Shown: positions 27,793 to 36,379, numbered from the stretch's first letter. The stretch is 64,000 nucleotides of DNA from JADJOY01 sp046331705 [NCBI: bacterium] (GCA_046331705.1 JAXLQJ010000017.1:68439-132438), one strand, 5' to 3'. Made by a program: numbers and translations. Notes: generated by a model from the sequence alone, not told the origin.

Positions 27793-29459
27793 GCGCCGCA
27801 CCGTCCGTCCAGCGACTCGCCGTCGCGTTCGCGCTTGCCCTCGCCCCCGCGCCACGCGCGCTCGCCGCGCAGCTCGCGTCCCACGCCATCGAGGCCGTGA
27901 CGGTGCTCGAGGATCGCGCGCTGGTGACACGTTCCGTCGCGACCGCCGTCGAGGCCGGCGCGAGCACGGTCGAGATCGGCGCGCTGGAGGCTGGGATCGA
28001 TCCGCTCTCGATCGACGTCTCGAGCGGCGACCGCGAGGTGGCGATCGTCGCCGTCGACCTCGATTCGGCCAGCCGCGAGCCGGACGGCGCGGCCAGCGAC
28101 GAGGCCCGCGCCATCCGCGACGAGGCCGATCGCCTGCTGGAGCGGATCGAACGCCTCGACGCCGAGCGCAGCGCCCTCGACGACGCGAGCGCCGTGCTGG
28201 CACGCTACGAGACGCTCGTCGCGAGCGCGCTCGCCAACGCTGGCAGCGGTTCGGTCGCGATGGACGCGACGGCGTGGCAGCAGGCGACGCGCTTCCTGAG
28301 CGAGCAACGCCAGGCGCTCGCGGGCTCACGTCACCAGCTCGAACGCGACACGAGTGAGCTGCGCGACCAGTGGAGCCTGAAGCTGGCGGCGGCATTGGAG
28401 CGCGGCCGCGCGGCGAGCCGCGAGCACGGCACACGGATCCGCGTCGCCGTCGCCACCGACCGGGCGCGCACGGTGACGCTCGGGCTGCGCTACGCCGTCG
28501 GCGATGCCGGCTGGCGGCCGAGCTACGACGCGCGCGTCACGCCGAGTGGCGCGGTGACGCTGACGCAGCGGGCGCTGGTGGCGCAGCGCTCGGGCGTCGA
28601 TTGGGTGGACGTCGATCTCACGCTCGCGACCCGGCGCGCCGACCGGGACGTCCGGCTCCCGGCGCTGAGCGCTCTTCGCGCCGACTTCGCGGAACGCGAC
28701 GAGCCCGAGCGACGGGCGGTCACCTCCACCTCCGAGGCAGTCGTCCCGGATGCGCAGGCGGACCACATCCTGGACGCACCGCCCGCGGAGATCACGACGA
28801 CCGCGCTCGCGGCTCCGTCGGCGCCGAGCGCCGCGGCGGCGCCGCTCGCCTTTCGTCTCGATCGACGCGTGACGATTCCCGCGGACGGCTCGCCGCACTC
28901 GGTGGTGATCCGCGAGAGCCCGCTCGCGGGCGAGACGCGCCTCTACGCTGCACCCGAGCAGAGCCTGCTCGCGTACGCCCGTCTCGAGACCCGCAACCCG
29001 TTCGCCGAGTCGCTCCTCGACGGTCCGCTGCAGGTGGTGGGCCGCGCGGGTCAGGCGGCTCGCACCCGCATGCCCGTGCGAGCGCCGGGCGAGGATCTGG
29101 AGCTATTCCTCGGAGCCGACGACGCAGTGCGCATCACCCGCACCGAGATCGAGCGCGGCCAGACCGTCGCGAACGCGTTGATCGGCGGACGCAAGCGGCT
29201 GCGATTCGCGTACCGCGTGAGCGTGCGAAACGTCGGGCGCGACCCGCGCGCCGTGACGATCGCCGAACGCATCCCGGTCTCCGAGCTCGACGAGATCGAG
29301 GTTGCGCTCGAGCCGACCGATCCCGCGACCACCCGCGCCAGCAAGGACGGCATTCTGGAATGGGATCTCGACCTTTCGCCGGGCGCCACGCGGTCCATCG
29401 AGCTGCGCTACACGGTGACGGTTCCCGGCGATTTCGACTGGGACGCGCTGCGTCCTTGA
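27789..29459 (+). CDS. Exported DUF4139 (MuiA-like) protein
   Basis: A 556-residue exported protein, partner and paralogue of the preceding gene. A signal peptide (LAVAFALALAPAPRALA) leads to a short DUF4140 domain (IEAVTVLEDRALVTRSVATAV), a coiled coil (about residues 100-200, DEADRLLERIERLDAERSAL), then DUF4139 (LRYAVGDAGWRPSYDARVTPSG, ALVAQRSGVDWVDVDLTLAT) to the C-terminus. Where its neighbour has secretin domains, this protein has only an Ala/Pro/Ser-rich linker (about residues 295-355). The GTG start overlaps the upstream stop, so equal amounts are probably made. They may form a hetero-oligomer in the periplasm or outer membrane; that is inference. Confidence 0.82.
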   Translation: MSAAPSVQRLAVAFALALAPAPRALAAQLASHAIEAVTVLEDRALVTRSVATAVEAGASTVEIGALEAGIDPLSIDVSSGDREVAIVAVDLDSASREPDGAASDEARAIRDEADRLLERIERLDAERSALDDASAVLARYETLVASALANAGSGSVAMDATAWQQATRFLSEQRQALAGSRHQLERDTSELRDQWSLKLAAALERGRAASREHGTRIRVAVATDRARTVTLGLRYAVGDAGWRPSYDARVTPSGAVTLTQRALVAQRSGVDWVDVDLTLATRRADRDVRLPALSALRADFAERDEPERRAVTSTSEAVVPDAQADHILDAPPAEITTTALAAPSAPSAAAAPLAFRLDRRVTIPADGSPHSVVIRESPLAGETRLYAAPEQSLLAYARLETRNPFAESLLDGPLQVVGRAGQAARTRMPVRAPGEDLELFLGADDAVRITRTEIERGQTVANALIGGRKRLRFAYRVSVRNVGRDPRAVTIAERIPVSELDEIEVALEPTDPATTRASKDGILEWDLDLSPGATRSIELRYTVTVPGDFDWDALRP

Positions 29460-29654
29460 GCCGATCCGGCAACGCGTCTCGCCGCTCGCAACCCGCGACG
29501 CCGCCGGCGACCGCGCCCTGGCGCGGCTCGAGCGGGCCCGAGCCTCGGCGGACTCGCGGACGCGATCCATGGCGCGTCGCGTCGGGCGCATGCTAGCGTC
29601 GATGAGCGTTCACTCACCGCACGTGATCGAGCCCTCTTCGACGCGGAGCTCCGC

Positions 29655-31640
29655 ATGCCGACTCGCCTTCGTTTCCCCACCCTGCGCTCGCTCGCCTTCC
29701 TCGTCGCTGGCGCGATCTCCGCGCTGACGGGCTGCAATCCGATCACTCCCGGTGAATGGAGCACGAGCGGCGTCGACGCCGAGCTCGGCGCCTTCACCGG
29801 ACGCCTCGAGATTCGCGACCTGGGCGGCGGCAATCTCGCGGTGGTGCGGCTCGCGACGCTCGCCGACGTCGCCCACACCGATGGACGCGCCGTGGACGTC
29901 GCCTGGACGGGCAAGGCCGTGGCCTCCGAGTCCGGCCAACCGCTGCTGCAGTTCACGCTCACGCGCGCGGACTTCATCCCAGCGATCGGCAGCGTGGTGC
30001 GCGGCGAGGCGGACAAGACCCCACTCGCCGTCACCGGCACGGTGACCCTCGGCGCCGGCAACGCGCTCACCATCCACTACGCCGCCGACGACGACCCGTC
30101 GTTCTCGATCGACGAGAGCGCCACCTACGTGGGTGCGCCCGCCGCCGAGCCGATCTTCACCGATGCCCGCGTCGTCGCCGAGAGCCACGCGGAGCCGCCC
30201 GCGTTTCTCCACGACTTCCTCTTCCAGCTCTTCGCGACCTACTACGAGCTGCCGGCGGTCCAGCCCTGGACCACGAACCCGGATTTTCAGCGCGCCGTGC
30301 ACTACATGGTCCACCAGCAGACGGATCTCGCGTACTACCGCGACAACCCGGATCGCTTGCGCGTGGTGAACAAGATCGTCGATGCGGTGAGCCTCGCCGA
30401 GACCGAGATTCGCGCCAACGCGTTCCGCGCCACGTTCCACGAGAAGGCCGACTACTACCAAGCGATCACCAGCGATCGCTTCCTCACGCCGTTCGGCATG
30501 ATCGAGAACCGGACCGCGAGCGGTGATCCCCAGCCCGATGGCGACGCGGCGCTCTGGACGGGCGAATACGGCTGGACGCAGGCGCAGCGCTACAAGGCGA
30601 CGGGCGACGCCGCCGCGCTCGCCGACCTACGCGCCGTGGTGCGGGCGATGATGACGCTCATGGACATCACCGGCGATCCCCAGAACTTCGCGCGCACGTT
30701 GCGCGCCGCTGGCCCGCCGCTCGGCAACTGGGTGCGCGGCACGGGCGAGTTCGCCGGCCTCGACTGGCTGCCCGGCGGCAACAACGACATGGGTCACGGC
30801 CTCATCCTGGGGCTCATCGCGGGATGGGACGCGTTGCCCGACGACGATCCACTGCGCCCCGAGATCGCCGCCCACGCGCTCGGATTGCTCGACCTCTGCG
30901 AGTTCGCGAATCCGCGGCCCACGGTGGGCTGCGGCGACCCCGACAACCCGCCCATCTTCCCCGACGGCGACCCCGGCGAAGCGCTCATCTTCGCCGGCAT
31001 CGCCAACGACGATCCCGGCAAGATCGACGCCGGTCTCGCGATCCTCAACGATCCGCTGCTCACGCTCTACGCCAACGTCGGCGGCGGCCCGATCTACATC
31101 TACGGGATCAGCGACTGGAGCGGGAACAACCTCACGCTGGTGGGGCACATCACCCAGCAATGGCTCCTCGAGCGCACGGCCGACGTGAATCTTCTCGGCA
31201 TCTGGCGGAATGCCTCCGGCCAGGCGTGGCGCACCTTGCGGACGCTCGAGATGCCCGTGCACGCGGCGCTCGCCGCGGGACTGGGCGTGCTCACCCCGGG
31301 CGCCGAGCAGGAGGAAGCCACCGAGCAGGCGTTGTGGGGGCTGCGCTCGTTCCCCTTCCCCAAGCACAGCTACCCCGTCGATTACCGCATCCGCGGCGAC
31401 TGGGTGCTCTCGCCCTTCCCGTCGCTGCCCTGGAAGCTCGACTGGACCACCGACCCCGGCCGCATGCAGGGTCTCTTCGGGCACGGTCTCGTCGAGACCT
31501 CCGTCGACGCGTACCGCTGGAATGCCGGCCCGCTCGACATCGCCGCCGGCCCGGTGCCGCCGGACACCACGCCGGGCGTCGACTACCTCTTTCTCTATTG
31601 GCTCGCCCGAAGCGGCGGCCTCATCGGATCCGCGGATTGA
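29655..31640 (+). CDS. Large lipoprotein of unknown function
   Basis: A 661-residue predicted lipoprotein: the signal sequence ends in the lipobox ALTGC with Cys27 as the lipidation site. The first 130 mature residues look like a beta-sandwich. The rest is helical with many Trp, Tyr and His residues and conserved-looking Gly/Asp/Asn clusters (DWLPGGNNDMGHGLI, GGGPIYIYGISDWSGNN, GEYGWTQAQRYKATGD), which would suit an alpha/alpha barrel. I do not recognise a family. It forms a single-gene unit with 195 bp upstream and 222 bp downstream free of genes. Confidence 0.72.
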   Translation: MPTRLRFPTLRSLAFLVAGAISALTGCNPITPGEWSTSGVDAELGAFTGRLEIRDLGGGNLAVVRLATLADVAHTDGRAVDVAWTGKAVASESGQPLLQFTLTRADFIPAIGSVVRGEADKTPLAVTGTVTLGAGNALTIHYAADDDPSFSIDESATYVGAPAAEPIFTDARVVAESHAEPPAFLHDFLFQLFATYYELPAVQPWTTNPDFQRAVHYMVHQQTDLAYYRDNPDRLRVVNKIVDAVSLAETEIRANAFRATFHEKADYYQAITSDRFLTPFGMIENRTASGDPQPDGDAALWTGEYGWTQAQRYKATGDAAALADLRAVVRAMMTLMDITGDPQNFARTLRAAGPPLGNWVRGTGEFAGLDWLPGGNNDMGHGLILGLIAGWDALPDDDPLRPEIAAHALGLLDLCEFANPRPTVGCGDPDNPPIFPDGDPGEALIFAGIANDDPGKIDAGLAILNDPLLTLYANVGGGPIYIYGISDWSGNNLTLVGHITQQWLLERTADVNLLGIWRNASGQAWRTLRTLEMPVHAALAAGLGVLTPGAEQEEATEQALWGLRSFPFPKHSYPVDYRIRGDWVLSPFPSLPWKLDWTTDPGRMQGLFGHGLVETSVDAYRWNAGPLDIAAGPVPPDTTPGVDYLFLYWLARSGGLIGSAD

Positions 31641-31754
31641 GCGGCGGGCGAGCCCGGCACGAACGTAAGCGCTCACCCTGACGTGGGCCTGACATCGGGG
31701 TGCCAGCCTGCGCGGAGCGCGCGCGGGTGGGTGGGCCGCGCGCCGAGCGACGGC

Positions 31755-31784
31755 TCGAAACGGCGAGATTCGCGGCCGTATGCT
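31755..31784 (+). promoter_or_regulatory. Possible promoter of the zinc-ribbon gene
   Basis: TCGAAA (31755-31760, 4 of 6 matches to the -35 consensus) and TATGCT (31779-31784) are 18 bp apart, about 75 bp before the ATG. Suggested by spacing alone. Confidence 0.35.
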
Positions 31785-31862
31785 ACCCTGGCGCAATTCC
31801 CTTCCGTGACCGTGCACCCGACGTCGCGCGCTCGTGCGTGCCGCCGATTCCAAGGAGAAACC

Positions 31863-32288
31863 ATGAAAGTCGGCAGCGAGATCGAAGCGGCGTGCGATGC
31901 GTGCAAGAACACCACGCACACGGTCACGTCGGTGACGCACGGCACCACGGCGTCGGTGATGTGCAACTCCTGTGGCGCGACGCGTCGTTATCTCGCGAGC
32001 GTCGACGCGGCGGAGCCGAAGAAGATCGTGGCCGGCGCGGCGAAGCAGACGACGAAGCGCGCCAAGAAAGCGGAGACCCTGTGGTCGCCGGACAAGAGCC
32101 ACGTGGATGCGGTCATGTCCCGACCGGTTCGCCCGTACCGGCTGTCGGACTCCTACCGCCTGGGCGATCGCGTCGAGCACACGACCTTCGGTGTCGGCAT
32201 CGTCGACGAGATCCTCGGTCCCAACAAGGTCCAGATCTTCTTCCAAACCGGCCATCGCAAGATGGCGCAGGGCGCGCCTGTGGCCTGA
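31863..32288 (+). CDS. Zinc-ribbon protein with C-terminal Tudor/DUF3553-like domain
   Basis: A 141-residue protein. The N-terminus has a four-cysteine zinc ribbon (CDACKNTTHTV ... MCNSCGATR), the middle is Lys-rich, and the C-terminus (YRLGDRVEHTTFGVGIVDEIL followed by KVQIFFQTGHRKM) resembles the small beta-barrel seen at the end of UvrD/PcrA helicases and in CarD-like proteins, which binds RNA polymerase or nucleic acid. A regulatory or RNA-polymerase-associated role is inferred. AAGGAG lies five bases before ATG 31863. The RRM protein gene follows 125 bp downstream on the same strand. Confidence 0.72.
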   Translation: MKVGSEIEAACDACKNTTHTVTSVTHGTTASVMCNSCGATRRYLASVDAAEPKKIVAGAAKQTTKRAKKAETLWSPDKSHVDAVMSRPVRPYRLSDSYRLGDRVEHTTFGVGIVDEILGPNKVQIFFQTGHRKMAQGAPVA

Positions 32289-32400
32289 ACGGCGGCCGAC
32301 CTCGCGACGTCGAATCGGCATCGATCGGCGTCACGACCGCGACAGCGGCGGTCGCTCGGCTCGGCACGCATCCTCGAGAGATCGAGAAAACTCGTCGCAA

Positions 32401-32406
32401 AAGGAG
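32401..32406 (+). promoter_or_regulatory. Ribosome binding site that sets an AUU start
   Basis: AAGGAG lies seven bases before an in-frame ATT at 32414. No ATG, GTG or TTG is in frame nearby upstream, and the family's N-terminus aligns from the ATT codon. Confidence 0.6.
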
Positions 32407-32413
32407 AAGCGTC

Positions 32414-32818
32414 ATTACCACCAAGGTATTCGTAGGCAATCTCGACTTCCACGCAACCCAAGCCGACATCACGGCGCTGTTCTCCGAGGCCGGCAGCGTC
32501 GTCGACGTCTTTCTGCCGACCGACCGACTCACGGGCAAGCCGCGCGGGTTCGCGTTCGTGGAATTCGCGAGCGAGGCGGAGGCGCAAGAAGCCATCCGTC
32601 GTTTCAATCAGCACGAGCTCAACGGGCGAAGGCTCAACGTGAACCCGGCCGAAGCCCGCGCCGCTCGTCCTGGCGGCGGTGGCGGCGGACCGCCGCGCCG
32701 CGGCCCGCCAGGCGGCCGGCCGTCGTCTGGGTTCGGACCGCCGCCGAGTCGCGAGCGCGTCCCCAAGAGCAAGGGCAGCCGCCGCGGCCTGCGCGGCAAG
32801 GTCCGCAGCCTGAACTGA
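32414..32818 (+). CDS. RRM-domain RNA-binding protein with probable AUU start
   Basis: A 134-residue single-RRM protein. RNP2 (VFVGNL) is at residues 5-10 and RNP1 (RGFAFVEF) at 44-51; the tail is Gly/Pro/Arg-rich (PGGGGGGPPRRGPPGGRP), as in glycine-rich cold-associated RNA-binding proteins. The usual N-terminus of such bacterial proteins, M-x-T-K-V-F/Y-V-G-N-L, aligns with codons beginning ATT ACC ACC AAG at 32414, with AAGGAG seven bases before it. There is no standard start in frame for well over 100 bp upstream, so an AUU start, as known for infC, is the best reading; a base-call error (ATG to ATT) is the alternative. A strong terminator follows. Confidence 0.8.
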   Translation: MTTKVFVGNLDFHATQADITALFSEAGSVVDVFLPTDRLTGKPRGFAFVEFASEAEAQEAIRRFNQHELNGRRLNVNPAEARAARPGGGGGGPPRRGPPGGRPSSGFGPPPSRERVPKSKGSRRGLRGKVRSLN

Positions 32819-32827
32819 CGCTCGCCG

Positions 32828-32861
32828 TCTCCCGACCGCGTCGCTCGACGCGGTCGGGAGA
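32828..32861. terminator. Terminator hairpin after the RRM gene
   Basis: A perfect 15-bp stem (TCTCCCGACCGCGTC / GACGCGGTCGGGAGA) with a GCTC loop begins 10 bp after the RRM stop. It lies between that gene and the convergent YkgJ-like gene and can serve both directions. Confidence 0.85.
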
Positions 32862-32896
32862 TCACGAACGATCGTAACCCGCCGCTGAAGCGACGC

Positions 32897-33184
32897 TCAG
32901 CGGCCCGCCGTCCGACGACCTGGCCCCGAGCCGATCTCGGCCTCGAGCCCGAACAGCGCCAGGTACTTGGCGACCCGCTCGTCCAGCGTCGGCGCGTCGA
33001 TCGCCTCGCAGATCTCGTCCACCTTGTGGTCGCGACAGATCTGCGGGCGGCTCTCGTAGACGGCGCACAGGTTGTCCGCCATCAGATGCGGACACCGCAC
33101 CCCCACCGCCTTCCCCAGCGCCGAGATGTCCGGCGCCACGCAGCAAGCCCCACACTTCGAGCACTCCCGCTGGACGAGGGTCAT
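32897..33184 (-). CDS. YkgJ family cysteine-cluster protein
   Basis: A 95-residue protein with the YkgJ (UPF0153) pattern: CSKCGACC near the N-terminus, then Cys31, Cys40 in NLCAVYESRPQIC, Cys50 and Cys59. These cysteines are expected to bind an Fe-S cluster or zinc. The biochemical role of the family is not established. It is the last gene of a three-gene operon; its ATG overlaps the stop of the preceding gene (ATGA). It converges on the RRM gene across a strong terminator. Confidence 0.85.
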   Translation of the reverse strand: MTLVQRECSKCGACCVAPDISALGKAVGVRCPHLMADNLCAVYESRPQICRDHKVDEICEAIDAPTLDERVAKYLALFGLEAEIGSGPGRRTAGR

Positions 33185-33774
33185 GAGGTCCACGCATCGA
33201 ACGTGCGGGTGAGGTGCCCGCGCCCACGGACTCTCCGGGCGATCGCCTGCCATCCGCGCGGGCAGCTGCCGTGTCCTGACATGCCCAAGGATTGAACCCG
33301 CTCGCCCCACCGAAACGGACGGCGGTTCCGCACCAGGGAATCGGCGGCCGGCCGAAACCACACCTCGCCCACACGTCCGAGATCTCGCGTGCCGACGAGC
33401 ACGTCGTCCGCATCCCGCACCGTGATCGTCGGGCCTGACGTGCGCCCGCGCCATTCGAGCGCGTGCTCGTGCGCCACGATCGTCACGTCGCGATCACCGC
33501 GTCGGTCGGCCTCGAAGGCGAACTCGTCCTGAAACAGCGCGAGCGGGAATCTCCGATGGGCGACGAGCGCCCGAGCCGAGCCGTGCTCACCGTGATGCCA
33601 AACGAGCGGCGGCGGCCGGCGCGGCAGCGTGGGTGGTCGCTCGACCGATAGCGCCTCCACCACCAGCGCGTCCGCGCCAACGGCCGGCACGAGACTGGCG
33701 AGCATCGCCAGCAGGATCCGCGATCGCCGACGAGCCCGCCGGACTTCGAGGTGCGCGGGGGCGATGGTGGTCAT
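33181..33774 (-). CDS. Exported hypothetical protein in the CULT operon
   Basis: A 197-residue protein. An Arg-rich start and a hydrophobic stretch (SRILLAMLASLVPAVGADA) suggest a signal peptide or membrane anchor. The remainder has short beta-strand-like segments (VTIVAHEHALEWRG, GPTITVRDADDVLVG) and a tail with one cysteine (GSCPRGWQ). I do not recognise a family. Both ends overlap the neighbouring genes by four bases (ATGA), so it is translated together with the CULT-domain and YkgJ-like proteins. Confidence 0.65.
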   Translation of the reverse strand: MTTIAPAHLEVRRARRRSRILLAMLASLVPAVGADALVVEALSVERPPTLPRRPPPLVWHHGEHGSARALVAHRRFPLALFQDEFAFEADRRGDRDVTIVAHEHALEWRGRTSGPTITVRDADDVLVGTRDLGRVGEVWFRPAADSLVRNRRPFRWGERVQSLGMSGHGSCPRGWQAIARRVRGRGHLTRTFDAWTS

Positions 33775-34196
33775 GGACTGGGAGCGTCTCCCGTCTCTCG
33801 CAACCGTTCCAGGATCAGGCCGTAGAAGACGGAGCCGGCGCTGGATCGGTAGCGCCAGCCGAGCTGCACGCCGCAACGGGCGCACGAAGCGACCGTCCAC
33901 GCGAAGCTGCGAAACCACGTGTAGGCCGACGTCTCCTCGCCGAGAAGGACGACCCCCGGCGCGGCGGCGAAACACCCGATCTCGAAGCGGATGCCCTCGG
34001 GGTTGGCGAACACGTGCGCGTGCGAGCCGAAGCGCTCGGTACGCGCCGCGGCGGTGGTGATGGCGTGGCCGCACGCGACGCACACCAGCGCCGCGGGATG
34101 GGCGGGAGCGTGCTCGCGCTCCCGGATCGGGACGAGCGCGCCCGTGGGCTCGCGCCGCACGCCGCGATCGAACACCTGGAAGGGAAACTGAAACAC
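33771..34196 (-). CDS. CULT-domain (cereblon-like) zinc protein
   Basis: A 141-residue single-domain protein related to the thalidomide-binding domain of cereblon. Zinc cysteines are Cys39, Cys42, Cys105 and Cys108. The aromatic cage is complete: Trp94, Trp100 and Trp114 have the 6- and 14-residue spacing of human CRBN Trp380/386/400, and Tyr116 sits where the bacterial Magnetospirillum CULT protein also has Tyr. The NPEG turn (residues 65-68) and QLGWRY and FYGLIL segments support the call. In eukaryotes this pocket binds C-terminal cyclic imides; the natural role in bacteria is unknown. Start is GTG 34196. First gene of an operon with an exported protein and a YkgJ-like protein. Confidence 0.85.
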   Translation of the reverse strand: MFQFPFQVFDRGVRREPTGALVPIREREHAPAHPAALVCVACGHAITTAAARTERFGSHAHVFANPEGIRFEIGCFAAAPGVVLLGEETSAYTWFRSFAWTVASCARCGVQLGWRYRSSAGSVFYGLILERLRETGDAPSP

Positions 34197-34346
34197 GTTT
34201 CAGCGCCTTGCTCGGGGGGAAGGCTCGACGTAGCCTAGCGCGCGAGTCACAACCTCCTGCAGCCTCGCGGTTCGTGGCACGGCGATCCGGGCGGCTCGTC
34301 GCCGGGGTGAGCTCGCCCCACGGCCTTGCCCCGAGGAGATCGTCCC

Positions 34347-35735
34347 ATGTCGCTCAAGCTTCCCACCCCACGGGATCCCGAATACTGGGATCGCGGCAAG
34401 CTGGTCGCCGAGGAGAAGCGGGTCTTCGAGATCTGCAACGGCTGCCGGCTCTGCTTCAACCTCTGCCCTTCTTTTCCGGCGCTGTTCAAGGCCGTCGACG
34501 CGCTCGACGTGAGCGACGAGTCGCACGCGTCGGGTCACTCCGCGCAGTCGCAGGGTGATGGCGGTCACGGCCAGCATCACGTCGCCGAGGTACGAGCGGA
34601 CGTCAAGGGCCAAGTCGAGGCACTGGAGCGGCTGCCCCCGAGCGTGACGCAGGAAGTCGTCGATCTCTGCTACCAGTGCAAGCTCTGCGACCCGATCTGC
34701 CCGTATCAGCCGCCTCACGAGTTCGCGGTGGACTTCCCGCGACTCATGCTCCGCCACAAGGCGATCGATGCCAAGCAGCACGGGGTCAAGCTCGCCGATC
34801 GCCTGCTGGGCGATCCCGATCTGGTGGGTCGCATCGGCACCCTCACCCCCGCGCTCGCGAACCTGGGCTCCAAGCTCGCGCTGGGGCGGTTCGGCATGGA
34901 GAAGGTGCTGGGCGTGCACCGCAATCGGAAGCTCCCCGAGTTCGCGTCCGAGACCTTCCTCGCGTGGTTCCGCAAGCGGCATCCCACTCGACCGCGTCCC
35001 GAGGACGTGTCCGGCCCCAAGGTCGTGCTCTTTTACACGTGCTCGGTCCAGTGGAACGTCCCGAAGGTCGGACGAGCCGCGGTCGAGGTGCTGGAGCGAA
35101 ACGGCATCACCGTGTTCGCGCCCGAGCTCAAATGCTGCGGCATGCCGGCCCTCGACGGCGGCGACGTGCCGCGCGCCACGTCCTGGGCGGAGCACAACAT
35201 CGCGACGCTGCTGCCCTACGTCGAGGCCGGCTGCGACGTTCTCTCACCGGGCCCCACGTGCTCCTTCATGATGAAGAAGGAGTGGCCGGAATACGTGGGC
35301 AGCGAGGCGGCCGAGAAGGTCGCCAAGCGCTCGTTCGACCTCATGGAGTACCTCTTCCTGCTGCGCAAGGACGGCAAGCTGAAGGAGGACTGGAGCGTCG
35401 ACGTGGGCACGATCGGCTACCACGTGCCCTGCCATCTCAAGATCCAGAAGATCGGCTTTCGCAGCCGCGACGTCATGAAGCGCCTGCCCGGCGCCGAGAT
35501 CACGCTGGTCGACAAGTGCTCGTGCATGGACGGCACCTGGGGGATGAAGACCGAGTACTACGAGCTCTCGAAGAAGGGCGCGGCGCCGCTGCTCCAGCAG
35601 CTGACCGAGAGCCAGCCGAAGACGCTCGCGTCGGATTGTCTCATCGCCAAGCTGCAGATCGAGGAGGGCACCGGCCAAGAGGTGCTCCACCCGATCGAGA
35701 TCGTGTGGAAGGCGTACGGCGGCAGCGTCGAATGA
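34347..35735 (+). CDS. Heterodisulfide reductase-like Fe-S protein (HdrD/GlpC type)
   Basis: A 462-residue cytoplasmic iron-sulfur protein. Two 4Fe-4S motifs (CNGCRLCFNLCP and CYQCKLCDPICP) flank a His-rich loop (GDGGHGQHH), followed by two CCG domains (LKCCGMPALDGGD, and VPCHLKIQ with KCSCMDGTWG). This is the layout of HdrD, GlpC and related proteins that pass electrons to or from thiol or quinone partners. In other bacteria the same gene pair with DUF3501 often lies near rubrerythrin and is linked to oxidative stress; no rubrerythrin is present here. GAGGAG precedes ATG 34347. First gene of the operon with DUF3501 and the MMPL transporter. Confidence 0.88.
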   Translation: MSLKLPTPRDPEYWDRGKLVAEEKRVFEICNGCRLCFNLCPSFPALFKAVDALDVSDESHASGHSAQSQGDGGHGQHHVAEVRADVKGQVEALERLPPSVTQEVVDLCYQCKLCDPICPYQPPHEFAVDFPRLMLRHKAIDAKQHGVKLADRLLGDPDLVGRIGTLTPALANLGSKLALGRFGMEKVLGVHRNRKLPEFASETFLAWFRKRHPTRPRPEDVSGPKVVLFYTCSVQWNVPKVGRAAVEVLERNGITVFAPELKCCGMPALDGGDVPRATSWAEHNIATLLPYVEAGCDVLSPGPTCSFMMKKEWPEYVGSEAAEKVAKRSFDLMEYLFLLRKDGKLKEDWSVDVGTIGYHVPCHLKIQKIGFRSRDVMKRLPGAEITLVDKCSCMDGTWGMKTEYYELSKKGAAPLLQQLTESQPKTLASDCLIAKLQIEEGTGQEVLHPIEIVWKAYGGSVE

Positions 35736-35779
35736 GGCCGCGCCGCGCGGGATCGCACTGAATCGAGGGATCGCACCGT

Positions 35780-36373
35780 ATGAGCCGCATCAGCATGGAC
35801 GACATCCTGCCGCTCGAGCGCTTCGTCGCCGAGCGGCCCAAGCACCTGGCGGAGATCACGCGCATCAAGGCCGACCGGCGGCTAGCGCTCGGCCCGATCA
35901 TCACGCTGCTCTTCGAGAACCGCGCGACGGTGCTGTGGCAGATCCACGAGATGTGCCGGGTCGAGAACATCCGCGAGCTGGGCGCGGTCAAGCACGAGGT
36001 CGAGACCTACGGCGCGCTGCTGCCGGGAGAGCGCGAGCTCTCCACCACGCTCATGGTCGAGGTCGAGGACCCCGGCGAGCGCGCCGAGTGGCTCTCCAAG
36101 CTCTACGGCCTGCACCAGCACGTGCGCCTCGAGATCGACTCGGAGCCGTCGGTCGCCGGCCGCTTCGAGCTGGGCCGCGAGGAAGAAGCAGGACGCCGCA
36201 TCTCGGCCGTCCAGTTCGTGCGCTTCCAGCTCAGCGAAGCGCAGATGATGGCCATCCTGAACCTCACCCGCCGCGCGGAGCTGGTGGTGGATCATCCGAG
36301 CTATCACGCGCGCGCCGAGCTGACCGGCGCCCTGCGCGAGGCGCTGGTCGACGATCTGCTGGAAAGCGAATGA
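35780..36373 (+). CDS. DUF3501 family protein
   Basis: A 197-residue soluble protein matching DUF3501: starts ISMDDILPLERFVAERP, with FENRATVLWQIHEMCRVENI and ELVVDHPSYHARAELTGALREAL. The family nearly always lies next to the HdrD-like protein, as here (45 bp away), and is thought to act with it; its activity is unknown. The gene ends seven bases before the MMPL transporter, so the three are probably one operon. Confidence 0.9.
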   Translation: MSRISMDDILPLERFVAERPKHLAEITRIKADRRLALGPIITLLFENRATVLWQIHEMCRVENIRELGAVKHEVETYGALLPGERELSTTLMVEVEDPGERAEWLSKLYGLHQHVRLEIDSEPSVAGRFELGREEEAGRRISAVQFVRFQLSEAQMMAILNLTRRAELVVDHPSYHARAELTGALREALVDDLLESE

Positions 36374-36379
36374 CGCGCC

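Noticed and set aside
25450-28434. A very long minus-strand frame continuing the SDR frame upstream across the DUF4139 genes
   Set aside because: The SDR domain starts at 25338 with a ribosome site. The upstream part is Arg-rich antisense of two well-defined exported proteins.
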